This document shows positions 1 to 8,982 of a stretch of DNA of 64,000 nt, piece after piece. The DNA comes from Pseudomonas sp. JUb42 (GTDB lineage Bacteria; Pseudomonadota; Gammaproteobacteria; Pseudomonadales; Pseudomonadaceae): positions 1-64,000 of the forward strand of contig NZ_JANUFD010000007.1 of assembly GCF_024807945.1 (NCBI RefSeq), given 5' to 3'. Within the stretch, counting starts at the first letter, position 1; the number at the start of each line of letters is the position of its first letter. The translations under genes were made by a program, and so were the position numbers. The notes below the pieces were generated by a model. It made no database searches. It was not told where the DNA came from and worked only from the letters and a program-made list of their open reading frames with translations.

Positions 1-240
1 GACAGCGGTGAAGGATCAAAGCCCCGTTATGTCAGAGGCGGTCGAGGGAAGATACGACGGGTGTTGTACATGGCCGCGTGGGTCATGGTCAGGTACGACG
101 CTGGCTTCAAGGCGAGGTACGAACGCTTACGAGAACGAGGTAAGTGCGCGAAGGTGGCGATCGTAGCTTGTATGCGGGTGATTGTCCGTTTGAATGCAAT
201 GCTGCGTGATGGCACGCCCTGGCGTTCTGAAGTTATCTGA
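1..240 (+). mobile_element. IS110-family transposase, C-terminal end (partial)
   Basis: Frame 1 is open from the window edge to a TGA at 238-240 and encodes 79 residues. The stretch GRGKIRRVLYMAAWVMVRYD followed by a basic region (FKARYERLRERGK) and CMRVIVRLNAML is typical of the C-terminal domain of IS110/IS1111-type DEDD transposases (Transposase_20 end). The N-terminal catalytic part lies outside the window. IS110 elements often lack terminal inverted repeats, so the element's right end cannot be fixed; it probably lies within the gene-free bases 241-369. Whether the full transposase is intact cannot be seen here. Confidence 0.82.
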
Positions 241-369
241 TTCGCCGTCGATGCCTTGCTGAGGCCAGAAAGACACCGACTTGCTCGGCGGGGCAGGACT
301 TACGACGCCCTGAGGTAATTAGTCGTGATCAAAGGCACTGAAGACAGTTGCTCCTACTGACGCATGGTG

Positions 370-1416
370 TCAGGTGCTCTCGCGCTCAATCAAATGGCAA
401 TCCAGCAGATTCAGCCGCTGGATCTCACCCTCCGGCACCAGCACTCCGAGGCTTTCCAGCACCCGCTGCGCCGCCAGCACGCCGATCTCCAGAGCGGGCG
501 GTTTGATGGTGGTCAGGCTGGGCATCAGCATGTGGGCGAAAGGGTAGTCGCCAAAGCCCATGATTGCGCAGTCCTCGGGGATACGCAGGCCCGAGCGTTG
601 CCCCGCGAGCAGGCCGCCGGCGGCGAGGTTGTCGTTGGCGAAGATAATCGCGTCGGGGCGCTGTTCACCTGCCATCAACTGCTGCATGGCCTGTTTGCCT
701 GCCTCGAATGGCGCCAGGTCCGGCTCCGGGGCGAACACCCAGGGTTGCAGCCCCAATAACTCCAGGGTCCGGGCATAGCCGTTGCGCCGCTCAAGGGCGC
801 TGAGGTCGCCGACGGCGCTGTTCTGCACGAAGGCGATGCGTCGATAGCCCTTGTCATGCAGGTAGCGGGCGGCCGTCACGCCGACTTCGTCGTGGGAGAA
901 ACCGATCTGCATCGGCCCGCGTTCGGGCTGATAGTCCCAGGTCTCGACCACCGGGATATCTGCCTGCTCGATCATCTTTTCCGTCGCGGCACTGTGGAAA
1001 TGACTGGTCAGCACCAACGCCGCTGGCGACCAGCCAAGAAAGGCCCGCACCGCGCTTTCTTCCTGCTCTTCAGAGAAGTAACTGGATGCCAGCAGTAACT
1101 GGAAGCCGTGGCGGCTGAGGGTGTCGCTGAAGCCCTGGATGGTGTTGGCGAAGATCGGCCCGGAGATGTTCGGAATGACCATGGCGACGATACGGCTGCG
1201 TGCCGAGGCCAGCCCGCCGGCCACCAGATTGGGCACATAGCCCAACTCACTGACGGCCTCAGCGATGCGCTCGCGGCGCTCCGGCGAGACCTGGTCCGGC
1301 TGATTGAAATAGCGCGAAACCGTAATGGCCGAGACCCCGGCGTGCCTGGCCACGGTATTGAGGGTTACCCGGCCGACGCCCTTGCGTTTGCGTGTGGCTG
1401 GCGAGTCATCCGACAT
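370..1416 (-). CDS. LacI/GntR-type transcriptional repressor
   Basis: A 348-residue LacI-family regulator, normal length for the family. The N-terminal helix-turn-helix (about residues 16-62) contains LNTVARHAGVSAITVSRYFN and the hinge LGYVPN. The rest is a periplasmic-binding-protein-like effector domain with the FANDNLAAGG and MGFGDYPFA signatures seen in gluconate-type (GntR) LacI members. The ATG at 1416 is chosen; a TTG two codons upstream (1422) is an alternative. It is divergent from the TonB-dependent receptor, with an operator-like palindrome in between, so it most likely represses that receptor and the genes behind it in response to a small ligand, perhaps a sugar acid. The ligand is unknown. 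Confidence 0.88.
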   Translation of the reverse strand: MSDDSPATRKRKGVGRVTLNTVARHAGVSAITVSRYFNQPDQVSPERRERIAEAVSELGYVPNLVAGGLASARSRIVAMVIPNISGPIFANTIQGFSDTLSRHGFQLLLASSYFSEEQEESAVRAFLGWSPAALVLTSHFHSAATEKMIEQADIPVVETWDYQPERGPMQIGFSHDEVGVTAARYLHDKGYRRIAFVQNSAVGDLSALERRNGYARTLELLGLQPWVFAPEPDLAPFEAGKQAMQQLMAGEQRPDAIIFANDNLAAGGLLAGQRSGLRIPEDCAIMGFGDYPFAHMLMPSLTTIKPPALEIGVLAAQRVLESLGVLVPEGEIQRLNLLDCHLIEREST

Positions 1417-1468
1417 GGGCAATCATCCGCATAGGTTTAAAAGGCATATAAAAGTAATTTTTCATTAT

Positions 1469-1497
1469 TTGACGATCTATTCGTCCCTTGCTGATAC
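1469..1497 (+). promoter_or_regulatory. predicted sigma-70 promoter of the TonB receptor
   Basis: TTGACG (1469-1474) and TGATAC (1492-1497) are separated by 17 bases, which would start transcription near 1504, inside the adjacent palindrome. The -10 match is only moderate. Prediction by eye. Confidence 0.4.
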
Positions 1498-1503
1498 TGA
1501 TGA

Positions 1504-1517
1504 TGTTAGCGCTACCA
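1504..1517. promoter_or_regulatory. LacI/GntR-type operator
   Basis: TGTTAGCGCTACCA is a near-perfect palindrome with the central GC step that LacI-family repressors favour, and resembles the gluconate repressor consensus. It lies between the divergent repressor and receptor genes and overlaps the predicted transcription start, a position suited to repression. Confidence 0.6.
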
Positions 1518-1630
1518 AGTTGGTTTGTCTGCTACTCGCTCAAGCGAATGCCCAAAACCGCGCAGGTACACAACTTCAGGCGTCAGTCCGCAGAAGACTG
1601 ACCGATCAGGGCATATCGAGCAGGCACACC

Positions 1631-3849
1631 ATGCAAAACACAATCGGGGAAATCGTCAAACGCACGCTGCTGGCCCAAGCCATCAGCCTGGCCGCACTGC
1701 CAATGGTGCAGGCCGCTACTTCCGGCGACGAAGCCGTCAGCAGTCAGGAACCCGTGCTCAAGTCAGTGACCGTTACGGCAACCCGTCGCGAAGAGTCGCT
1801 GCAAAAGGTGCCGGTAGCGGTATCGGTGATCGACGGCGAGCAACTGGAGCGCGATAACCGCAACGGCGTGGCCAGTATCGTCCAGCAGATTCCGTCGCTG
1901 AACTTCCGTACCGGCGCATCGAACAAGGACACCTCGCTGTTCATTCGCGGCGTCGGCACCATCTCCACATCGCCGGGCGTCGAGCCGACCGTGGCCACGG
2001 TGATCGACGGCGTGGTCTATGGCCGCCCCGGCCAGGCCACCCTGGATCTGCTCGACCTGGACCGCATCGAAGTCCTGCGCGGCCCGCAAGGCACGCTGTT
2101 CGGCAAGAACGCTTCCGCCGGTGTGCTCAACGTGGTGACCAAGGCGCCGACCGAAGAGACCCACGGCTATATCGATCAGTCGTACTACAGCGGCAATGAA
2201 AGCCGCACCCGTTTCGGCATTGGCGGCAGCCTGATTCCCGGCACCTTGAAGGGCTCGGTAACGACCCTGTTCGGCAGTTACGACGGCAATGTCGACAACA
2301 AGCTCAATGGCCAGGAGGTCAACGGCTACAACCGCAAGGGCATTCGCGGCAAGCTCGAGTTCACGCCCAATGAAGACGTGACCTTCACCCTGGCCGCCGA
2401 CTACATGCAGTCCAGGGACGACACGCCCAATGGCGTGGTCAGCAAGGCCCTGACCCCGGCCTTCGCCAGCGCCCTGGCGCCGGTCAGCGCGCAGAGTGAC
2501 AGCCGCAAGCTGAGCAGTGATTTTCGCAGCCATGTCGACGACATCAACAAGGCCTGTCCGGCCAGCTCGACTGGAAACTGGGCGACTACACCCTGACCTC
2601 GATCACCGCCTGGCGTGGCTGGAACAACGCGCAGTATCAGGACGGCGACCGCCTGGGCACCATCACTGCGGCCTTCCCCGGCACCGAAGACAAAGGCCGC
2701 CTGGACTACGACCAGTACTCCCAGGAGCTGCGCCTGGCATCGCCCAAGGGTGAGTTTCTCGAATATGTCGGTGGCCTGTTCTACATGCACGGCAAGGACA
2801 CCGAAACCTACCAGCGCACGCTGATCACCACGACTCGACAGGACCGTGGGGTGGCGGACTACAGCACCACCAGCGACAGTTCCTCGGTCTTTGGCGAAGC
2901 CACCTTCAACTTCCGTCCGGATCTGCGCCTGATCGCCGGCCTGCGCTGGACCCACGACGAACTGGAATACGATCACCGCCGAGTCTCGACCTCGGCGACG
3001 ACAGTCAGCGGCATTCAGCCAGCCACCAGCAGTTCGGGTTCGGTGGATGAAGACGGCAAGTCCGGGCGCCTGGGCCTGCAATACGACCTGAGCGACAGCG
3101 TCACCAGCTACGTTACCTATTCCCGTGGCTACAAGGGCCCGGCGTACAACGTGTTCTTCAACATGCAGCCGCGTGACACCGATGCGCTCAAGCCGGAAAC
3201 CTCCAACACCTGGGAAGTCGGCATCAAGGCGACCAGCTGGAACAATCGCCTGACCACCAACCTGGCGGTTTTCCACAGCGACTACGACAACTATCAGGCT
3301 AATTTCTACGACACCGTGGCCGGGCAAGTGGTGACCCGCCTGATCAACGCAGGCAGCGTCAGCACCGAGGGCGTCGAGCTGGATTACGCCCTGCAGGCAA
3401 CGCGCAATCTGAAGTTCTCCGGCGCCCTGGCCTACACCAAGGCACGCATCGACAGCTTCCAGTGCCCGCCTGGCGCGGCGGCGTCCTGCAACGTCAATGG
3501 CAAGACGCTGCCCTACAGCCCGGACTGGAAAAGCTACGTGCGCGCCGATTACACCATCCCGCTGGATAACGGCCTGGATATCGAGCTGGGCACCGATTAC
3601 AGCTGGCAGAGCGAAGTGCAGTACGACATCAGCCAGAACCCGGACACCAAGCAGGGCGCCTACGGCATCTGGAACGCCAGCGCGGCCCTGGCCGACTACA
3701 GCAATGGCTGGCGTGTAGCGCTACTGGCGAAGAACCTCGCCGACAAGTCCTATTCGCCGATGCTGGCCAGTGGCACCGGCTACATCTACCGCGCCGTCCC
3801 AAGAGACGACGAGCGCTATTTCGGCGTGCAGTTGCGTAAGGATTTTTGA
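1631..3849 (+). pseudogene. TonB-dependent outer-membrane receptor with a one-base frameshift
   Basis: Two consecutive frames together encode a normal receptor of about 739 residues. The first frame (from ATG 1631) gives a signal peptide ending near MVQAA, a TonB box-like VTVTATR and the plug domain (DGVVYGRPGQ, EVLRGPQGTLFGKNASAG). It then leaves the reading frame at about 2550 and stops at 2596. From 2551 the barrel continues in another frame (LSGQLDWKLGDYTLTSITAW, YSQELRLASP) to the terminal FGVQLRKDF, with the usual C-terminal phenylalanine. Adding one G in the AAGGCC run at about 2549-2554 restores a single open frame. It may be a true inactivating mutation, phase variation or a sequence error. 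A working receptor would import a scarce substrate across the outer membrane, feeding the monooxygenase and binding protein downstream. Confidence 0.85.
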
Positions 3850-3894
3850 GCCGTTGCGTGCGACAACCCTCAATGAATCGCTAAGGAACAGGTT

Positions 3895-5226
3895 ATGAGT
3901 CGTCAAATGAAGCTGGGCGCGTTTTTAATGGCCACCGGGCACCATGTCGCGGCCTGGCGCCACCCGGATGTGCCCGCCAATGCCGGGCTGGATATTCGCC
4001 ATTACCGCCACTTGGCACAGGTTGCGGAAGCGGCGCGGTTCGATGCGCTGTTCGTCGCCGACAGCGTGGCGGCGCCGACCGGGGATATTGCCAGCCATAT
4101 GGCGCGCTCCGATCATTTTGAACCGCTGACCCTGCTCTGCGCCCTGAGCGCGGTGACCGAGCACATCGGCCTGATCGCCACCGCGACCACGACCTATAAC
4201 GAGCCGTACCATGTCGCGCGCAAGTTCGCCTCCCTTGATCACCTTTCCGGTGGCCGGGCCGGCTGGAACCTGGTGACCTCCGATGCCGCTGCCGAGGCGC
4301 AGAACTTTGGTCGCGACCAGCACCTGGGGCATGCCGAGCGATACAGCCGTGCTCGGGAGTTTCATCAGGTCGTGACCGGGCTATGGGACAGCTGGGCTGA
4401 CGATGCTTTTATCCGCGACAAGGCCAGCGGTCGCTACTACGAGCCGAGCGGGCTGCATGTGCTGAATCATCAGGGCGAGCATTTCTCGGTGAAAGGCCCG
4501 CTCAACGTCGCCCGCTCGCCCCAGGGGCAGCCCGTGGTGGTGCAGGCCGGATCGTCCGAAACCGGTCGCGATCTGGCGGCGCAGACGGCCGAAGTGGTGT
4601 TTACCGCCCAGACTTCATTGCGCAACGCCCAGGCGTTTTACCGTGACCTCAAGGCACGCTTGGCCGACTACGGGCGCAGCGAGGACTCGCTGAAGATCAT
4701 GCCGGGTGTCTTTATCGTGGTCGATGAAAGTGCCGAGCGGGCGTGGGAGAAGTTCGAGGCGTTCCAGGCGCTGGTTGAGCCGCAAGTTGGCGTGGCGTTA
4801 CTGGGGCGCATGCTCGGTAACTTCGACCTGTCGGGCTATCCCCTCGATGGGCCGCTGCCTGAGTTGCCGTTGACTGACAGCGGTCAGCGCAGCCGCCAAC
4901 TGTTACTGACCGAGCTGGCAGGGCAAGAGCAACTGACGCTTGCCCAGTTGGGTCGCCGCATCGCCGGAGGTCGCGGGCATTACAGCCTGGTCGGTACACC
5001 GACGCAGATCGCCGACGAGCTGCAGGTCTGGTTCGAACAGGGCGCCGCCGATGGCTTCAATGTGCTGGTGCCGCATCTGCCTGGCGGCCTGGAAGATGTC
5101 GCGCGCTTGCTGGTGCCGGAGTTGCAGCGACGCGGGCTGTTTCGCACTGAGTATGAAGGCAGCACGTTGCGGGAGAATTTGGGGCTGCAGCGGCCAGCCA
5201 ATCGATTTCAATTCAAACAGTCATAG
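3895..5226 (+). CDS. LLM-class flavin-dependent monooxygenase (NtaA/SnaA/DszA type)
   Basis: A 443-residue bacterial-luciferase-like oxygenase. The start MKLGAFLMATGHHVAAWRHP, the segment RFDALFVADSV and SGGRAGWNLVTSDAAAEAQN are typical of the NtaA/SnaA/SoxA/DszA clade, which uses FMNH2 from a separate reductase to cleave C-N or C-S bonds. The GGAAC upstream of ATG 3895 is a plausible ribosome site. It follows the receptor by 45 bases and precedes the binding protein by 7, so the genes are probably co-transcribed. No flavin reductase is present in the window and would have to come from elsewhere. The substrate is not known; an organosulfur compound is a guess from the SsuA-like neighbour. Confidence 0.88.
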   Translation: MSRQMKLGAFLMATGHHVAAWRHPDVPANAGLDIRHYRHLAQVAEAARFDALFVADSVAAPTGDIASHMARSDHFEPLTLLCALSAVTEHIGLIATATTTYNEPYHVARKFASLDHLSGGRAGWNLVTSDAAAEAQNFGRDQHLGHAERYSRAREFHQVVTGLWDSWADDAFIRDKASGRYYEPSGLHVLNHQGEHFSVKGPLNVARSPQGQPVVVQAGSSETGRDLAAQTAEVVFTAQTSLRNAQAFYRDLKARLADYGRSEDSLKIMPGVFIVVDESAERAWEKFEAFQALVEPQVGVALLGRMLGNFDLSGYPLDGPLPELPLTDSGQRSRQLLLTELAGQEQLTLAQLGRRIAGGRGHYSLVGTPTQIADELQVWFEQGAADGFNVLVPHLPGGLEDVARLLVPELQRRGLFRTEYEGSTLRENLGLQRPANRFQFKQS

Positions 5227-5233
5227 GTTGTTT

Positions 5234-6175
5234 ATGAGAATACGCACATTGTTCGCCCTGACGCTGGCGCTCTGGGCCTTTGCCAGCACCATCTGGGCTG
5301 CGGCCCCGCCGGGACTGCGCATCGGTTACCAGAAAGGCTCCATTACACTGGTACTGGCCAAGGAGCACGGCCTGCTGGAACAGCGCTTTAACGGCACGAA
5401 GATCAAATGGATCGAGTTCCCCGCCGGGCCGCAGATGCTCGAAGCCCTGAACGTTGGTAGCCTCGACCTTGCCTCGACCGGGGATATCCCGCCGATCTTC
5501 GCCCAACTTGCCGGAGCCGATCTGGTGTACGTCGGCAGTGAGCCGAGCAAGCCCCACGCGGAAGTGATTCTGGTGCGTAACGACAGCGCCGTGCGCAGCG
5601 TGGCGGATCTGAAAGGGCGCAAGGTGGCGTTCCAGAAAGGCTCGACTTCGCACAATCTGGTCCTGCGCGCCTTGAGCAAGGCGGGGTTGAGCTTCAAGGA
5701 TATCCAGCCGATTTACCTGACCCCGGCCGATGCCAAGGCGGCCTTTGAAAACGGCAGTATCGATGCCTGGGCGATCTGGGACCCGTACTACTCCATCGCC
5801 CTTGAAGAAGGCCGCAGCCACTTGCTCGCCGACGGTGAAGGGCTTGGCCTGTCAGGGCCGGTCTACACCGCGCGCCGCGCCTATGCCCAGGCCAATGCTG
5901 AGTTTATCCAGCAGGTGCTGAATGAGCTGAGCGCTGCCGAGGACCTGACCCGCAGTCAGCGTCAGGCCAGCATCGATATCCTCACCCGCAGCATGGGTCT
6001 GCCTGCCACGGTGATTGCCCAGTACATCGACCATCGCCCGGCCTCGCCGAGCCAGCCGGTCACCGCCGCGACCATTGCGGCCCAACAAGTGACCGCCGAT
6101 CTGTTCTACGACAACCATCTGTTGCCCAAGCGGGTCGACATCCAGCAAGCCGTTTGGCAGAAGCCGGCACTCTGA
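5234..6175 (+). CDS. ABC transporter substrate-binding protein, aliphatic-sulfonate type
   Basis: A 313-residue SsuA/NitT-TauT-like periplasmic binding protein. Residues 1-22 form a signal peptide ending at ASTIWA. The mature part begins LRIGYQKGSITLVLAKEHG and carries EALNVGSLDLASTGDIPPIF, both typical of sulfonate/taurine binding proteins. The start was set at ATG 5234, seven bases after the monooxygenase stop; a longer open frame upstream is only overlap with that gene. No ATPase or permease gene is adjacent, so the protein must share a transporter encoded elsewhere. Probable role: capture of a sulfonate or similar anion for the monooxygenase. Confidence 0.85.
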   Translation: MRIRTLFALTLALWAFASTIWAAAPPGLRIGYQKGSITLVLAKEHGLLEQRFNGTKIKWIEFPAGPQMLEALNVGSLDLASTGDIPPIFAQLAGADLVYVGSEPSKPHAEVILVRNDSAVRSVADLKGRKVAFQKGSTSHNLVLRALSKAGLSFKDIQPIYLTPADAKAAFENGSIDAWAIWDPYYSIALEEGRSHLLADGEGLGLSGPVYTARRAYAQANAEFIQQVLNELSAAEDLTRSQRQASIDILTRSMGLPATVIAQYIDHRPASPSQPVTAATIAAQQVTADLFYDNHLLPKRVDIQQAVWQKPAL

Positions 6176-6248
6176 CTCTTCACTGGACAACGCAAACGAT
6201 TGCTACACACTGGTAATCGTCCGACAACATTCAACAAGAGAGGATCCG

Positions 6249-7286
6249 ATGACGTATATCGCTGCCGAAAATCGTTACGAAGCCATGCCCTATCGCCGTA
6301 CTGGCCGCAGCGGGCTGGTCCTGCCTGCGTTGTCTTTGGGGCTGTGGCATAACTTCGGCGACAGCACGCCGATCGATGTCCAGCGCGCCATGCTGCGCAC
6401 CGCATTCGACCTGGGTATCAACCACTTTGACCTCGCCAATAACTACGGCCCGCCCTACGGCGCCGCCGAGATCAACTTCGGCCGTCTGCTGCGCGAAGAC
6501 TTCAAGCACTACCGCGACGAACTGATCATCTCCAGCAAGGCCGGTTGGGACATGTGGCCGGGGCCTTACGGCCAGGGCGGCGGCTCGCGCAAGTACGTGC
6601 TGGCTAGCCTCGACCAGAGCCTGCAACGCATGGGCCTGGACTATGTGGATATCTTTTATTCGCACCGCTTCGACCCCGACACCCCGCTGGAAGAAACCGC
6701 AGGCGCATTGGCCACTGCTGTACAGCAGGGCAAGGCGCTTTACATCGGTATCTCTTCGTACTCCGGGGCGAAAACCCGTGAGATCGCGGCATTGCTGAAA
6801 GAGTGGAATGTGCCGCTGCTGATTCATCAGCCGGCCTATAACCTGCTCAATCGCTGGGTCGAGAAAGACCTGCTGGACGCTACCGAAGAGCTGGGCGCCG
6901 GGGTGATTGCCTTTACCGCGTTGGCCCAGGGCCTGCTGTCGGACAAATACCTGAACGGCATTCCCAAGGATGCCCGGGTCAATCGTCCCGGTGGCGGCTC
7001 GCTGCAGGCCTCGCACTTGTCGGAAGAGAACATTGCCCATGTGCGTGCACTGAACGAAATTGCCCAGCGTCGCGGCCAGAGCCTGGCGCAAATGGCCCTG
7101 GCCTGGACCCTGCGTGACCCACGGGTGACCTCGGCCCTGATTGGCGCCAGCCGCCCGGAGCAGATTGTCGAAAACGTCGGCGCCTTGAGGAATTTGGCGT
7201 TCAGCGCTGAAGAGCTGGCTGAGATTGACCGTTTTGCGGTGGAAGGCGGGATCAACTTGTGGGAAAAGCCGTCGACGGCTGAATAG
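6249..7286 (+). CDS. mgrA: aldo/keto reductase, L-glyceraldehyde 3-phosphate reductase family
   Basis: A 345-residue NADPH-dependent aldo/keto reductase of the YghZ/Gpr type. It shows the active-site Asp-Tyr context NHFDLANNYGPPYGAAE, the lysine in ISSKAGWDMWPGPYGQGG, the DYVDIFYSHRFD strand and the cofactor region SALIGASRPEQIVENV. Family members reduce L-glyceraldehyde 3-phosphate and toxic aldehydes such as methylglyoxal. An AGAGAGGA ribosome site precedes ATG 6249. It sits 73 bases after the binding-protein gene on the same strand and may reduce an aldehyde released by the monooxygenase; that link is inference. Confidence 0.88.
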   Translation: MTYIAAENRYEAMPYRRTGRSGLVLPALSLGLWHNFGDSTPIDVQRAMLRTAFDLGINHFDLANNYGPPYGAAEINFGRLLREDFKHYRDELIISSKAGWDMWPGPYGQGGGSRKYVLASLDQSLQRMGLDYVDIFYSHRFDPDTPLEETAGALATAVQQGKALYIGISSYSGAKTREIAALLKEWNVPLLIHQPAYNLLNRWVEKDLLDATEELGAGVIAFTALAQGLLSDKYLNGIPKDARVNRPGGGSLQASHLSEENIAHVRALNEIAQRRGQSLAQMALAWTLRDPRVTSALIGASRPEQIVENVGALRNLAFSAEELAEIDRFAVEGGINLWEKPSTAE

Positions 7287-7339
7287 CAACCAAGGCCTGC
7301 CTGGGAGCGAGGCAAAACTTACTGGATCACGGTAACTTT

Positions 7340-7377
7340 GTGGGAGCGAATTCATTCGCGAATGAATTCGCTCCCAC
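7340..7377. repeat. REP-type palindrome, perfect 38-base inverted repeat
   Basis: A perfect palindrome from GTGGGAGCGAATTC to GAATTCGCTCCCAC with no spacer. It lies between the convergent aldo/keto reductase and NfeD genes and could also act as a terminator. Same family as the copies near 8.9, 30.5, 33.8, 41.0 and 41.6 kb. Confidence 0.85.
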
Positions 7378-7449
7378 GGGATTTTCTCCCATTCCCCCTA
7401 GGTCTTGGGAGCGCCTCAGCGCGCGGGGGGAGATCTCTTACTGATCGGA

Positions 7450-7893
7450 TCAGGCTATATCCACCCGCAAAATCGCCCCATCCTGCGCCACCACCCGCAC
7501 CTGGGCGCCAACCGGCGCATCAGGTCCGGTGACGATCCACACGCCATCCCCGACCTTGATCTTGCCGCGTCCTTCGACAATGGCGGTGTGCACGGCGAAG
7601 GTGCGGCCGATCAGTTCCTGCCCACGCATGTTCAGCCCCGGCTGATCGGACGGGCGATTGACGCTGCGCTGGCGCCGCCACCAGTACACCGCCGTGAGGA
7701 TCGACAGCGCGGCAAACAGCAGAAATTGAATCGTCCAGTGCATGGGCAGCAGGAAGGTCAGCACGCCGACCCCCGCCGCCGCGATGCCGACCCACAGCAG
7801 ATAGCCGCCGGCGCCGAACACTTCAAGAATCAGCAGCACCGTGCCCAGGCCCAGCCAGTCCCAGAACGACAGGTTTTGCAGGTAGTCCCACAT
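7450..7893 (-). CDS. NfeD-family membrane protein
   Basis: A 147-residue protein with hydrophobic segments over about residues 14-70 (GLGTVLLILEVFGAGGYLLW, then TIQFLLFAALSILTAVYWW) and a C-terminal OB-fold-like domain (residues about 85-147, GRTFAVHTAIVEGRGKIKVG). This is the short NfeD type that partners SPFH proteins. Its start codon overlaps the stop of the upstream SPFH gene by one base (TGATG), pointing to translational coupling. The pair is thought to organise or protect inner-membrane microdomains; the precise job is unknown. Confidence 0.9.
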   Translation of the reverse strand: MWDYLQNLSFWDWLGLGTVLLILEVFGAGGYLLWVGIAAAGVGVLTFLLPMHWTIQFLLFAALSILTAVYWWRRQRSVNRPSDQPGLNMRGQELIGRTFAVHTAIVEGRGKIKVGDGVWIVTGPDAPVGAQVRVVAQDGAILRVDIA

Positions 7894-8813
7894 CAGACTT
7901 TCTTGCTGTCGAAGGTGGCTTTGACGATCTCGCCGATACCGCCCACGGCGCCAATCACCTGGCTGGCTTCCAGCGGCATGAGGATGACCTTGCTGTTGTT
8001 GGCCGAAGCCAGTTTGCCCAGGGCGTCGATGTACTTCTGCGCGACGAAATAGTTGACCGCCTGCACGTTGCCGCTGGCAATCGCTTGCGATACCACTTGG
8101 GTTGCCCGGGCTTCTGCTTCGGCCTGGCGCTCCCGGGCTTCAGACTCAAGGAAGGCCGCCTGACGACCGCCTTCGGCTTCGAGAATCTGCGCCTGCTTCT
8201 TGCCTTCGGCGGTGAGAATCGCGGCGGCGCGCAGGCCTTCGGCTTCGAGTATCTGGGCGCGCTTGATGCGCTCGGCTTTCATCTGCCCGGACATGGCCGC
8301 CATCAGGTCGGCGGGTGGGCTGATGTCCTTGATCTCGATGCGAGTGATCTTGATGCCCCACGGCGCCGTGGCTTCGTCGACCGTGCGCAGCAGGCGTTCG
8401 TTGATGTTGTCGCGCTGGCTGAGCATGGCGTCCAGTTCCATGGAGCCGAGCACGGTGCGGATATTGGTTTGCAGCAGGTTGCGGATCGCATGTTCGAGGT
8501 TGTTCACCTCATAGGCTGCCTGGGCAGTGTTGACCACCTGGAAGAAGCACACGGCGTCGATCTGTACCGTGGCGTTATCTGCGGTGATGACTTCCTGGGG
8601 CGGGATATCCAGCACGCTTTCCATCACGTTGATCTTGCGCCCGATGCGATCCATCACCGGCACGATGATATTCAGGCCCGGCTTGAGCGTGGTGGTGTAG
8701 CGGCCAAAGCGTTCGACGGTCCATTGATAGCCCTGGGGCACCACCTTGAAACCCATGAACAGAATGACGATCGCCAGAACGACGAACAGCAGGACGACGG
8801 TACCTAGTTGCAT
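7893..8813 (-). CDS. SPFH/band-7 protein (paraslipin/QmcA type)
   Basis: A 306-residue SPFH protein. An N-terminal membrane anchor (about residues 5-24) is followed by the band-7 domain ([17 protein letters not shown] to about residue 190) with the stomatin-like motif [17 protein letters not shown] long Ala/Glu-rich coiled coil follows ([19 protein letters not shown]) and then a short C-terminal tail. It forms a two-gene operon with the NfeD gene, the usual arrangement, and probably forms large oligomers on the inner membrane. The start ATG 8813 sits just before the anchor. Confidence 0.92.
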   Translation of the reverse strand: MQLGTVVLLFVVLAIVILFMGFKVVPQGYQWTVERFGRYTTTLKPGLNIIVPVMDRIGRKINVMESVLDIPPQEVITADNATVQIDAVCFFQVVNTAQAAYEVNNLEHAIRNLLQTNIRTVLGSMELDAMLSQRDNINERLLRTVDEATAPWGIKITRIEIKDISPPADLMAAMSGQMKAERIKRAQILEAEGLRAAAILTAEGKKQAQILEAEGGRQAAFLESEARERQAEAEARATQVVSQAIASGNVQAVNYFVAQKYIDALGKLASANNSKVILMPLEASQVIGAVGGIGEIVKATFDSKKV

Positions 8814-8861
8814 AACTTTTCCCTGTTTTACACTTATTAATACATCGATTAGCCGCCGGTT

Positions 8862-8951
8862 GTGGGAGCGGATTTATCCGCGAAGAGGGCATTCCAGTCG
8901 ATGAAGATTTGTCGAATGTACCTGCCTCTTCGCGAATGAATTCGCTCCCAC
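8862..8951. repeat. REP pair
   Basis: GTGGGAGCGGATTTATCCGCGAAGAGG at the left and an inverted copy ending in GAATTCGCTCCCAC at the right, with about 40 bases of spacer. It fills most of the gap between the GspE-like and SPFH genes. Each arm can fold alone and the two can pair. Confidence 0.8.
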
Positions 8952-8982
8952 ATATAAAGCAATCGGCGGGAATGGTCTGTCT

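Noticed and set aside
1744..2533. Long minus-strand frames antisense to the TonB receptor
   Set aside because: They mirror the GC-rich third-position pattern of the receptor, have no family signatures and lie wholly under a clear gene.
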